A DNA stretch of 64,000 nt from CAVVJA01 sp963801715 (GTDB lineage Bacteria > Actinomycetota > Actinomycetes > Mycobacteriales > Jatrophihabitantaceae): contig CAWDGB010000024.1 in assembly GCA_963801715.1 (NCBI GenBank), forward strand, positions 65,115 to 129,114, read 5' to 3'. Positions 37,606 through 45,861 of this stretch are shown one piece after another. A model generated the notes under the pieces. It ran no database searches, was not told the origin of the DNA, and saw only the letters and a list, made by a program, of their open reading frames with translations. Position 1 is the first letter of the stretch. Each line of letters starts with the position of its first letter. The translations under genes and the position numbers were made by a program.

Positions 37606-38755
37606 GACCGTCACGGAGGCGTCCGGTTCGGCACGGCGATCGCCCGTGATCCGCGGGGTCAACCTCGGTGGCTGGCTGGTGCTCGAAAAGTGGATTACCC
37701 CCGCGCTGTTCGCCGGCACCTCCGCCGAGGACGAAGCCCATCTGTGGACCGAGCTGAGCGATCGCGGGCAACGGGAACTTCTTCGCGCGCACCGCGACTC
37801 TTTCATCACCGAACGGGACTTCGCGGACCTGGCCAGCCGCCACATCGACGCCGTGCGGATCCCGGTCCCCTACTTCGTGTTCGGCGATCACCAGCCCTAC
37901 TTCGGCTGCGTCGATCACCTTGACCGCGCCTTCGCCTGGGCTGAGCGTCACCGAATCGCGGTGCTCCTCGACCTGCACACGGTGCCGGACAGCCAGAACG
38001 GCCACGACGGCGGCGGCCTGTGCGGCGTCTGCAAGTGGCACCGCAGTCCTGAGCACGTCAACCTCGTCCTTGACGTGCTCGAGCAACTGACCCGCCGCTA
38101 CCGGAACCATCCCAGTTTGTGGGGTATCGAGGTGCTCAACGAACCCATCTCGGCGCAGATGTGGGATCTCATCGACGTTCCCAAGCGCTACCCTCCTGCC
38201 GACCCGGAGTACGCGAGAGGCTCAGAGCCCGTCCCGACGGACTTCCTCAAGACGTTCTACGAGGCCGCCTACCGCAGGATCCGTTCGCATGCTCCCACGG
38301 TGCGAGTCGTCTTCCACGATGGCTTCCGAAGTGCGGAATGGTCCGATTTCTTCACCGACCCGGCCCTCCGACGCATCGCTGTCGACACCCACCTGTACCT
38401 CATGCATCACACCATGGCTGTCGGTGACGGCGACCTCGACAATTACCTCGCCACGATCGCTGGTGAGTTCACCAGGACGGTGCGGCGGCTGGCGAGGAAT
38501 GTCCCCGTCATCGTCGGCGAATGGAGTCTGGACACTTCCTCTCCACGCGCCGAACAGAAACCCGAGGCAGAAAGGCTCGTCTACTACCGCGCGCTCGCAG
38601 ACGCACAACTGCGGGCGTGGCGGCCAGCCGTCGGCTGGTTCTTCTGGACTTACAAACTGCAGACCTCAACCGCCACCGCCGACCTGTGGGACCTGCGCCG
38701 AGCCACGGACAGGGACTACCTCCCGCGCGCCGTTGCCGGCACACAGTCCCGGTAG
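37553..38755 (+). CDS. GH5 beta-glucanase (exo-1,3-beta-glucanase-like), continuous with the GH9 tail
   Basis: After the GH9 ending and a short linker (PTVTEASGSARRSP), the frame reads VIRGVNLGGWLVLEKWITPA, the signature start of fungal-type exo-1,3-beta-glucanases of family GH5. The acid/base Glu is in IEVLNEPISAQM and the nucleophile in VPVIVGEWSLDTSS; WFFWTYKLQT lies near the end. About 370 residues of GH5 are complete. No stop or good ribosome site separates it from GH9; GTG 37646 would be the only plausible internal start. Either this is a GH9-GH5 bifunctional enzyme or two genes joined by a frame error. Confidence 0.85.
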   Translation: MRWNAPLVYVATYLDRRPTVTEASGSARRSPVIRGVNLGGWLVLEKWITPALFAGTSAEDEAHLWTELSDRGQRELLRAHRDSFITERDFADLASRHIDAVRIPVPYFVFGDHQPYFGCVDHLDRAFAWAERHRIAVLLDLHTVPDSQNGHDGGGLCGVCKWHRSPEHVNLVLDVLEQLTRRYRNHPSLWGIEVLNEPISAQMWDLIDVPKRYPPADPEYARGSEPVPTDFLKTFYEAAYRRIRSHAPTVRVVFHDGFRSAEWSDFFTDPALRRIAVDTHLYLMHHTMAVGDGDLDNYLATIAGEFTRTVRRLARNVPVIVGEWSLDTSSPRAEQKPEAERLVYYRALADAQLRAWRPAVGWFFWTYKLQTSTATADLWDLRRATDRDYLPRAVAGTQSR

Positions 38756-38835
38756 CCGATCGCCCGCGGGCGGCTGAGTTCGCCGCGCGCGAATGTGCAA
38801 CGCACCGCACCCGTTTGGCCCTAGCGTCGTCGGTT

Positions 38836-39930
38836 GTGGATGCTCGTACCGCGCTTGGCGGCGTCGCCGGCTATTCGCACCGCGCTGGCAAGGACCAGCC
38901 CGCGCAGTTGCACCTGCGGTCGATTCCGGCAGACCCACCGGCTGAGTTCCCGGTCGGGCTGGCCATTCTGGTCAGTGGCAGCGGTCCGAGTCTCCCGGTC
39001 GTGCCGTGGATCGCTCTGCTCGACGAGAACGTGACGACGACGGCTACGGATGGCTTGTACGTCGTGTATCTGTTCACGAGCAGGATGGACGCGGTGTATC
39101 TGTCGATGAACCAGGGCGCGACGCAGCACCTTCGGGCGGCTAAGGCAGACGGACGGAACGGCCGGGCAGCCGAAGTAGCGGCCATCGACGAGATCGCAGT
39201 AGAGACGACATTGCTCCGGCAGCTGATGGACAAGTTGTTGCAGGCGCACACCCTGGGGTCGATCGAGCTTGGTGCGACACGTTTTGTCCCCCGCGCATAC
39301 GAGGCCGGCAGCATCGCCGCGGTCAAATACTCCATGTCGAATCTCCCGGAAAACGCCGCGCTGGCGACAGACCTCGCCGAGTTCGCCGCTCTATATTCCC
39401 GTTGCGTGGAGCTAAAAGACGAGCTAGCCGCCAATCGCCGGGTGCGAACGAGTGCCAGGTCGGTGCAGCAGCGGCAGGTGCAACCAGCCGTGACCCCAGA
39501 ATTCAAGCCCAAGGATGCCGCTGACTATGTCGCGAACATTCCAGCGCCGGCGGAGCGACGCGGCCGTAATCATGAGGCACTCATCAAGGAGTTCGGCGAC
39601 GCCGTACGCGCGACCGGACGGACCGCCTTCACCAATGTCCACCCACGCGACCTGGTTGTCGTCGACAGACCCCTGGAATGGCTCGTCGAGGCCAAGACCG
39701 TCGGCCTAAACGCCGAACCAGCTGTTCGCGACGCGATCGGTCAGCTGTTCACCTACCGGCACTTCTGCTATCGAGAGGTGGGGAGGCTCGACCCTCGGCT
39801 ACTCGCACTGTTCAACGCGCCCATCGGCGAGGGGTTTGAGAACCTACTGGCGACGCTGGACATCGACTTCGTCTGTCGCGACGGAGGTGCATGGCGCGGA
39901 TCGGCGGACGCGCTCGCTCTCCTCGCGTAA
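38836..39930 (+). CDS. DUF3578 (McrB N-terminal-like) + PD-(D/E)XK nuclease, candidate modification-dependent restriction enzyme
   Basis: GTG 38836 gives VDARTALGGVAGYSHRAGKD and 364 residues. Residues 50-195 match the DUF3578/MrcB N-terminal domain: PVVPWIALLDENVTTTATDG, YVVYLFTSRMDAVYLSMNQG and ATRFVPRAYEAGSIAAVKYS. In McrB-like proteins this type of domain binds modified DNA. A flexible segment (200-240) leads to a C-terminal domain with HPRDLVVVDRP, LEWLVEAKTV and AIGQLFTYRHF, which fits a PD-(D/E)XK core with D272, E285, K287 and a RecB-type QxxxY (Q303, Y307). No NTPase is present, unlike McrBC. No second defence gene is adjacent. Domain calls are by eye. Confidence 0.75.
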   Translation: MDARTALGGVAGYSHRAGKDQPAQLHLRSIPADPPAEFPVGLAILVSGSGPSLPVVPWIALLDENVTTTATDGLYVVYLFTSRMDAVYLSMNQGATQHLRAAKADGRNGRAAEVAAIDEIAVETTLLRQLMDKLLQAHTLGSIELGATRFVPRAYEAGSIAAVKYSMSNLPENAALATDLAEFAALYSRCVELKDELAANRRVRTSARSVQQRQVQPAVTPEFKPKDAADYVANIPAPAERRGRNHEALIKEFGDAVRATGRTAFTNVHPRDLVVVDRPLEWLVEAKTVGLNAEPAVRDAIGQLFTYRHFCYREVGRLDPRLLALFNAPIGEGFENLLATLDIDFVCRDGGAWRGSADALALLA

Positions 39931-40018
39931 GCGACCTCACCGCACCAGCACGGATGTCGCGAACGGGAGCTTTCCCTCGACGCCACGGGGCTTTACTCGA
40001 TCGGGATGGGCGACGTTC

Positions 40019-40441
40019 TCAACCGTCCGTCCACGGGCCGATCCCGCCGACATGTTCGGGGCGAATGCGCAAGATCATCCCCGGCGGGTGGTCAGTGCCG
40101 GGCGGGAACCTGACATCGGGCCCGAGGTAGACGTGAGCGAGCCGTTGCAGCAACTCTGCCGCGCCGCCCTCGGTTACCCGGCCGGTGCCGCGCACAACCA
40201 GGTACTCGCCGAGCCCCATCGCGTTCACGACCCCGGTCTCGAGCGACAGCGCGACGCGGGGATCGCGCCTGACGTTACGCAGTTTCTGCCGGTCGTCCAG
40301 GTGTCCGCTGACGATCTCGTCACCGTCCAGCCCGATCCACACGACACTCAACTGGGGGCTGCCATCACCGTTGAGGGTGACCAGATGGGCGAGCTTGCCG
40401 CTAGCGATCACCGCGCGGGCGGCGGCGTTGAGGACGCTCAT
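40019..40441 (-). CDS. PPOX-class, probably F420-dependent oxidoreductase
   Basis: The 140-residue protein starts at ATG 40439-40441 (MSVLNAAARAVIASGKLAHL). The split-barrel features are LVTLNGDGSPQLSVVWIGLD, GDEIVSGHLDDRQKLRNVRR and DPRVALSLETG, as in the PPOX class F420-dependent family of actinobacteria (Rv1155-like). Substrate unknown. It is a single gene with a clean frame. Confidence 0.85.
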   Translation of the reverse strand: MSVLNAAARAVIASGKLAHLVTLNGDGSPQLSVVWIGLDGDEIVSGHLDDRQKLRNVRRDPRVALSLETGVVNAMGLGEYLVVRGTGRVTEGGAAELLQRLAHVYLGPDVRFPPGTDHPPGMILRIRPEHVGGIGPWTDG

Positions 40442-40748
40442 ACCGCTGCAGCGTAGCGGCCTCCACGGCGGGATTGCCGTTGTGGCCGTGGGCATCGCTT
40501 AGTCGTCATCGGCCGAGATGAACGAACGACACGCGACGTCGGGCGCAGACCGAGCGTGCTGCCGTAGACCCGCCTCGACATGATCGTCGACGGTCCTAGC
40601 AACTTCGGTCACCGTCGGAAGCGGCCCCGGGCTGGGAGGCAACCACGAAACTAACTTCCCACAATGAGCCGAAGTGTCCACGCAGTCGAGGCAGACGATG
40701 CGTTCTGTATCTCGACGGTGGGGCCATGGGTAGGCAAGAGTGGTCGCC
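40442..40748. other. Divergent intergenic region, no confident gene
   Basis: An 83-codon minus-strand frame (40499-40750) reads VTEVARTVDDHVEAGLRQHA with two cysteine pairs, but it overlaps the aminotransferase promoter and start and matches nothing I know. I leave it as unproven. Confidence 0.3.
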
Positions 40749-42083
40749 ATGACCGAGACGGATTTGCTGGCGCGTCACCGGGCCGTCATGCCCGGCTGGC
40801 TCATGCTGTACTACGACGAGCCGATCGAGATTGTGCGCGGCGAGGGGCGACGCGTCTTCGATGCCAACGGCACGGCATACCTGGACTTCTTCGCCGGCAT
40901 CCTGACCAACGCGATCGGCTACGACATCGCCGAGATCTCCGACGCTGTGCGCGCCCAGATCAACACCGGGGTGCTGCATACTTCGACGTTGTACCTGATC
41001 CGACGGCAGGTCGAACTGGCCGAGCGGATCGCGCACCTGTCCGGCATCGACGACGCGAAGGTGTTCTTCACCAACTCCGGCAGCGAAGCCAATGACACCG
41101 CGCTGATGCTGGCCACCCAGCACCGTCGCAGCCACCAGGTCCTCGCTCTGCGCAACTCCTACGCCGGGCGTTCGCACGCCGCTATCGGCGTCACCGGGAA
41201 CCGCGGTTGGTCGGCCACCGCCCTGTCACCGATCAAGGTCAGCTACGTGCACGGCGGCTACCGTTACCGCAGCCCGTTCCGTGACTACTCCGACGCGGAT
41301 TACATCGCCGCCTGCGTCGCCGATCTGCGTGATGTCATCGACACCGCGACCAGCGGCGACATCGCCTGCATGATCGTCGAACCGGTCCAAGGCGTGGGCG
41401 GGTTCGCCTCACCACCGGACGGCCTGTTCCACGCCTTTCAGGAGGTCTTGCAGGAGTACGGAATCCTGCTGATCTCCGACGAGGTGCAAACCGGCTGGGG
41501 CCGCACCGGCGAACACCTGTGGGGCATCCAGGCGCACGACGTGACACCGGATGCAATGACCTTCGCCAAGGGCCTGGGCAACGGATTGGCGATCGGCGGC
41601 GTAGTGGCCCGACCCGAGCTGATGGACTCACTGACCGCCAACTCGATCTCCACGTTCGGTGGCAACCCGCTGTCGACCGCGGCCGGGGGCGCGGCGCTGG
41701 AGTTCCTGCTCTCCCACGACCTGCAAGGCAACGCCGCCAAGCTCGGCGCCCGACTCATCGGCGGGTTGCGGGACGCCGCCAGGCACTGCTCAATTGTCGG
41801 GGAGGTGCGGGGCAGGGGGCTGATGATCGGTATCGAACTGATCACCCCAGACGGAGCTCCGAACCGGGCAGCGACCAGCGCCGTGCACGAGCTGGCAAAA
41901 CAACGCGGCTTGCTGATCGGCAAGGGCGGCCTGTACGGCAACGTGCTTCGGCTGTCCCCGCCCATGACCCTGACCGAGGCGGAAGCCGACGAGGGACTGG
42001 CGATTCTCGCCGATATCCTTTCCGCCGTGGACGGCTCGACCGGGCGCTCCTCGGCTGACAGGCCGCGCCCACGCCAGCCGTGA
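40749..42083 (+). CDS. Class III PLP aminotransferase (AGXT2-like)
   Basis: The 444-residue protein starts MTETDLLARHRAVMPGWLML. Features are FFTNSGSEANDTALMLATQH (PLP phosphate site), GILLISDEVQTGWGRTGEHL (Asp to the pyridine nitrogen) and MTFAKGLGNGLAIGGVVARP (the lysine forming the Schiff base). The order and spacing match alanine-glyoxylate/beta-aminoisobutyrate type enzymes. It is a complete single gene; compare the aminotransferase tail at 29.4 kb, which belongs to the same class but is a separate, truncated copy. Confidence 0.92.
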   Translation: MTETDLLARHRAVMPGWLMLYYDEPIEIVRGEGRRVFDANGTAYLDFFAGILTNAIGYDIAEISDAVRAQINTGVLHTSTLYLIRRQVELAERIAHLSGIDDAKVFFTNSGSEANDTALMLATQHRRSHQVLALRNSYAGRSHAAIGVTGNRGWSATALSPIKVSYVHGGYRYRSPFRDYSDADYIAACVADLRDVIDTATSGDIACMIVEPVQGVGGFASPPDGLFHAFQEVLQEYGILLISDEVQTGWGRTGEHLWGIQAHDVTPDAMTFAKGLGNGLAIGGVVARPELMDSLTANSISTFGGNPLSTAAGGAALEFLLSHDLQGNAAKLGARLIGGLRDAARHCSIVGEVRGRGLMIGIELITPDGAPNRAATSAVHELAKQRGLLIGKGGLYGNVLRLSPPMTLTEAEADEGLAILADILSAVDGSTGRSSADRPRPRQP

Positions 42084-42462
42084 TCACGGGCCAACAAGGG
42101 GACGCTCGAGAGCACTCGAAATCGCCGAATCCGGCAACCCGACGGACCTGACCGGCGTCACCGTCGATGGTTAGGCCGAGGTCGCGGTCGTCAGCGCGCC
42201 GATCCTCACCGTGCGGCGCGCGCTCGACCCACGGCCCGATTTTGCAGAAACGCTCAGCAGTTGACCCGAATCGGTGCCGTCAGCCAGTGGCATCGTGGCG
42301 GCTCGAAACCCATATGAGCGGGCCATCGCCGTCGATACTGCGGCGTGTAACACCGCCGACTGTCCGGAGACTAAGGACTGGGTCGTGTATGCGGCGTCCG
42401 CCGAACTCGGCGAACCACCCACTAGCTACGCGATGACGCATCGACCACTACGGAGGCTGGCC
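42084..42462. other. Intergenic, no gene supported
   Basis: 380 bp with no recognisable coding content; it ends with the good ribosome site of the next small gene. Confidence 0.35.
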
Positions 42463-42747
42463 ATGACCAGCGTGTTGATTCGAGTAACACCGGTTGACTT
42501 CGATGCTTGGAGGTCTGCCCACGAATCCTGCCGCGAGATTCGTCGAGGGTTCGCCGTCACCTCGGAACGCATCTACCGGGACCTGGACGGATCTGGTGGC
42601 GCGCTCGTGGAGTTGGAGACGACGGATATCACTCGCACCCTGGCCTGGTTCACCTCGGCGGAGTTTGCGGTCGCGTCACAGGGCATCGTAGTTCGCGACC
42701 GGGCCGTGTATGTCGCTACGCCAGCGCCCGACCTTGCAGCCTCTTGA
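42463..42747 (+). CDS. Small protein of unknown function
   Basis: The 94-residue protein MTSVLIRVTPVDFDAWRSAH has an excellent ribosome site (CGGAGG, 6 nt before ATG). Predicted pattern is beta-alpha-beta-beta-alpha-beta (ERIYRDLDGSGGALVELETT), like a dimeric ferredoxin-fold (ABM-like) protein. Family not recognised. Confidence 0.6.
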   Translation: MTSVLIRVTPVDFDAWRSAHESCREIRRGFAVTSERIYRDLDGSGGALVELETTDITRTLAWFTSAEFAVASQGIVVRDRAVYVATPAPDLAAS

Positions 42748-42861
42748 CTTGGCGCGGCGCCGGCATGGCTGTGGCCTGTCAGCCTGATCGTGATCAGTCG
42801 CTCTTAGCGCCGCCGTCCCTGCACGGTGAACGATGCGATCGCCCGGTATCTACGGCCAGGC

Positions 42862-43536
42862 TCACGTGCTGAGCCGGCTGCGGCCGGCGTGGTAGAACGC
42901 GACGGCCTCCTCGACTGACGGGATCTCGTGCATCGTTCGGGCTGCGCCGAAGGATGCGTTCCAGAACGCGTCGCGGACCGGCGGCCCGGCGTGCGGGCCG
43001 ATGTAGAGGTATGGCTGGGCGAGGTTGGCGTCGCCGGGTGATGCGCCGTAGTTCACCGCATTGACTGTGATGCCGATGTCGAAGTGTTCTGGCCACAGCA
43101 CGGGCTGCTGTGATCCCGCCTCGACGTCGGACGCGAAGCGCCGCAGCGCCGCGTCGGCAAGCTCGTACAGGGCGGCCAGCCGCTGGGTGCTGCCGGGGTC
43201 GATGTAGAGCGGCTCGTCCGGCTGCAGTGGCGTCGCGGGCGGGTAGACGGTGACGGGCATGCCAGGTGTGATTCCAGCGAAGTCCGCGGCGGCCGCGATC
43301 GTCGTCAGGAGTGTCGAACGGCTTCCTGATACGTCGGTGACGACGAGCTGCGTGCCTCTCACGCTGAGCTGTCGGCCGCCGCGCAGTGGGCAGGTGGTCT
43401 GGAAGCCGCCCGGGACCGAGCGGAGGGCGATCTTGCCGGTGTCAGCGAATTGGGCGGCCGCGACGACATGTTCGGCGACGCGATGCCAGCCGTCCCGGGT
43501 CGCGGCCAACGGGTCGGTGGCGGAGGTGATAGTCAT
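42862..43536 (-). CDS. Conserved hypothetical protein
   Basis: The 224-residue protein MTITSATDPLAATRDGWHRV is soluble and complete, with blocks TGKIALRSVPGGFQTTCPLR, VYPPATPLQPDEPLYIDPGS and LYIGPHAGPPVRDAFWNASF. Similar proteins of this length occur in actinobacteria without known function; I do not recognise a named domain. GC and codon use are like the neighbours. Confidence 0.7.
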   Translation of the reverse strand: MTITSATDPLAATRDGWHRVAEHVVAAAQFADTGKIALRSVPGGFQTTCPLRGGRQLSVRGTQLVVTDVSGSRSTLLTTIAAAADFAGITPGMPVTVYPPATPLQPDEPLYIDPGSTQRLAALYELADAALRRFASDVEAGSQQPVLWPEHFDIGITVNAVNYGASPGDANLAQPYLYIGPHAGPPVRDAFWNASFGAARTMHEIPSVEEAVAFYHAGRSRLST

Positions 43537-44118
43537 GGCTGCTGCTTTCTGTTGCGGAGGAGGTCGCCGACCAGCCAGGTCTGTCCGGTCTGGTGCAATG
43601 CCCTGATGCCACGGTCTAGCCTCGCGGCGGAAGTTTTCGTGAGGCGGCATGAGTACGTGCCACGCCGGGTCGGTCTGGAATCGCGGTCGCCGAAGACTGG
43701 CCGGGCTTCGGCCGCGGGCGGGTTGGGCGAGCAGATCGTGATGCGCCGCCGCGTGCCGGGAGTACTTCCAGGCCGTGTCGCCTGCGCTGTGGTCCTGGCG
43801 CGGTGTGCGCCATGCCGCCCGGTGGTGTACGGGGCCCGCATTCGCAAGGGTTCGCTGCGGCTGTCCTCAGCGCGCAGACGGTCGCGTTCGGCGGCAGTCG
43901 ATGGAGTCATGCGGGTGTAGTCCGCCTAGCGCCCTCGGCGTTACATCCCCGAGCTCCGACGACCGGCCGCGGCGCGGGCCATGAAGCAGTGTGTTTGTAC
44001 CTGGACCGCCGCGGATGAAACGTCTCGGCCGGAAGCGAGACAGCACAGCGACAAGCCCGAGATCTCGCATGACACCGATGCGCGACGCCGGGGGACATCC
44101 GACATGAGGGGCACAACC
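43537..44118. other. Gap of about 580 bp holding a degenerate fragment
   Basis: Apart from a possible glucosidase remnant at 43700-43912, nothing is supported. Confidence 0.35.
43700..43912 (-). pseudogene. Possible N-terminal remnant of a GH63-type glucosidase
   Basis: In two frames the minus strand reads STAAERDRLRAEDSRSEPL, and further on RQDHSAGDTAWKYSRHAA. This resembles the conserved start of MGH1-like/GH63 glucosidases (AERxRLxED then GPYLSERQWGTVREDYS and GxAWxYxxHD). The middle has frame shifts and the rest of the enzyme is absent. Weak evidence. Confidence 0.35.
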
Positions 44119-44940
44119 ATGAAAGGGCTGCAGGGCAAGGTCGCCGTCGTCACTGGCGGCAGTTCGGGCATCGGGCAGGCGATCGCCATCCGGCTCGGCC
44201 AAGAAGGCGTCGACGTCGCGATCAACTACGTGGGCCGGCCGGAAGGCGCCGAGGAGACGAAGGAGTCGATCGAACACGGCGTGGACATCTGCATGAAGCA
44301 GATGTCCGAGGCGGGTACCAAGCCGATCCTGGTCGCGGCCGACGTCTCCAGTAAGGACGAGGTGGCGGCCATGTTCGAGCAGGTGCAGTCCAACTACGGC
44401 CGGATCGACTATTTGATCAACAATGCCGGCATTCAGATCGCCGAGGACACCGAGAAGCTCGCGGTCGAGGACTTCGACAAGGTGCTCGCCGTCAACCTGC
44501 GTGGCGCCTTCCTGTGTGCGCAGCAGGCGGTTCGCCGGTTCCTGGATTCCGGTCGCGGCGGCGTGATCGTCAACGTGTCGAGCGTGCACCAGGTCATTCC
44601 GAAACCACGTTTCGTCGGCTACTCGGTGTCCAAAGGTGGCATGCAGAACCTGACCCACACCCTGGCGTTGGAGTATGCCGCCCGGGGCATTCGGGTCAAC
44701 GGAATCGGCCCGGGCGCGACGGTGACGCCGATCAACCGCTCGTGGATCGACGACCCGGTCAAACGCCAGGCCGTCGAAAGTCACATTCCTATGCGCCGCG
44801 CGGGCGATGCGGAGGAGATGGCCGCGGTCACCGCGTTCCTGTGTTCGGACGAGGCGGCCTACATCACCGGCCAAACCATCTTCGTGGACGGCGGGTTGAC
44901 GCTGTTCCCGTCATTCGAGACCACTTGGTCGTCCGAGTGA
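44119..44940 (+). CDS. Short-chain dehydrogenase (glucose 1-dehydrogenase group)
   Basis: The 273-residue protein begins MKGLQGKVAVVTGGSSGIGQ (NAD(P) loop TGGSSGIG), with the NNAG motif in LINNAGIQIAEDTE, catalytic Ser-Tyr-Lys in VNVSSVHQVIPKPRFVGYSV/SK, and IFVDGGLTLFP at the end. The pattern is that of the glucose 1-dehydrogenase/3-oxoacyl reductase-like SDRs. The stop overlaps the next start as GTGA. First gene of a three-gene catabolic operon with a cyclase and a GMC oxidoreductase. Confidence 0.9.
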   Translation: MKGLQGKVAVVTGGSSGIGQAIAIRLGQEGVDVAINYVGRPEGAEETKESIEHGVDICMKQMSEAGTKPILVAADVSSKDEVAAMFEQVQSNYGRIDYLINNAGIQIAEDTEKLAVEDFDKVLAVNLRGAFLCAQQAVRRFLDSGRGGVIVNVSSVHQVIPKPRFVGYSVSKGGMQNLTHTLALEYAARGIRVNGIGPGATVTPINRSWIDDPVKRQAVESHIPMRRAGDAEEMAAVTAFLCSDEAAYITGQTIFVDGGLTLFPSFETTWSSE

Positions 44941-45851
44941 CGAGCACCGAAACGCGGGTCGGCCGCGACACGTGGTGGCCATCCAAGTACGGACCCGATG
45001 ACGAGGCCGGCGCGCTGAACGAGATCACCCCGGCGAAGGTGCTCGAGGCGATCGGGTTGGTACGCCGCGGCGTCGTCTTCGACCTGGCACATGTCCTTCA
45101 CGCCGACATCCCCGCCTTCCCCGGCCGCACGTTCCGCCAGTACCTGACGACCAACTACCACCACATCAACCGCCGCCGGTCCGACGCCGGCCCGGCGGGC
45201 TGGGGACGCAACAGCGTCAACTGGATCGTCGAGCAGGTCACCGCGACCCAGCAGATGGGCACACATATGGATGCCCTCAACCATCTGCAGGTCGGCGACC
45301 GGACGTACAACGGCTACCGGCTGGCCGACATCGCCGAGGACCACGGCACGAACAAGCTCGGCGTCGACACGCTGCCGCAGATCGTCACCCGGGGCGTGCT
45401 CGTCGATGTCGCGGCGGTCCGTGGCGTGGACCGGCTCGGGTCCGGGGACGTGATCACCGTGGCGGATATCGAGGCGGCGCGGGTCGATGTTCGGCCCGGC
45501 GACGCGGTGTTCTTCCACACCGGCTGGGGCTCGCTGTGGGGGTTGGACAACGTCCGCTACGGCAAGGGCGAGCCCGGGCCTGGCATGGCCGCGGCCGGCT
45601 GGCTGGTCGAACGTGGCGTTGCGTTGACCGGGTGCGACACGTGGAGTTACGGGCCGGTGCCGGCCGAAGATCCGGCCGAGCCGTTCGTCGTTCCGCAGAC
45701 GCTCAATACCCGGCACGGCGTCGTTGTAGTGGAGAACCTTCGCCTCGCCGAGATCGCCCGCGAGGGCCTCGTCGAATTCCTTCTCGTCATCTCCCACGCC
45801 AAGCTGCGCGGCGCTACCGGCGCGTGGATCGCTCCGCTGGCCATCGTCTAA
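44937..45851 (+). CDS. Cyclase family (kynurenine formamidase-like) hydrolase
   Basis: GTG 44937 (MTSTETRVGRDTWWPSKYGP) overlaps the SDR stop. The 304-residue protein contains the metal-site motif TQQMGTHMDALNHLQVG (usual form HxGTHxDAPxHF), LVDVAAVRGVDRLGSGDVIT and AVFFHTGWGSLWG. Members hydrolyse amides or lactone-like rings with Zn or Mn. Between an SDR and a GMC oxidoreductase it may open a lactone made by sugar oxidation, which is inference. Confidence 0.86.
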   Translation: MTSTETRVGRDTWWPSKYGPDDEAGALNEITPAKVLEAIGLVRRGVVFDLAHVLHADIPAFPGRTFRQYLTTNYHHINRRRSDAGPAGWGRNSVNWIVEQVTATQQMGTHMDALNHLQVGDRTYNGYRLADIAEDHGTNKLGVDTLPQIVTRGVLVDVAAVRGVDRLGSGDVITVADIEAARVDVRPGDAVFFHTGWGSLWGLDNVRYGKGEPGPGMAAAGWLVERGVALTGCDTWSYGPVPAEDPAEPFVVPQTLNTRHGVVVVENLRLAEIAREGLVEFLLVISHAKLRGATGAWIAPLAIV

Positions 45852-45861
45852 GGAGACTGTC

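Noticed and set aside
40499..40750. 83-codon minus-strand frame with cysteine pairs
   Set aside because: Overlaps the promoter and start of the aminotransferase gene; no family support.
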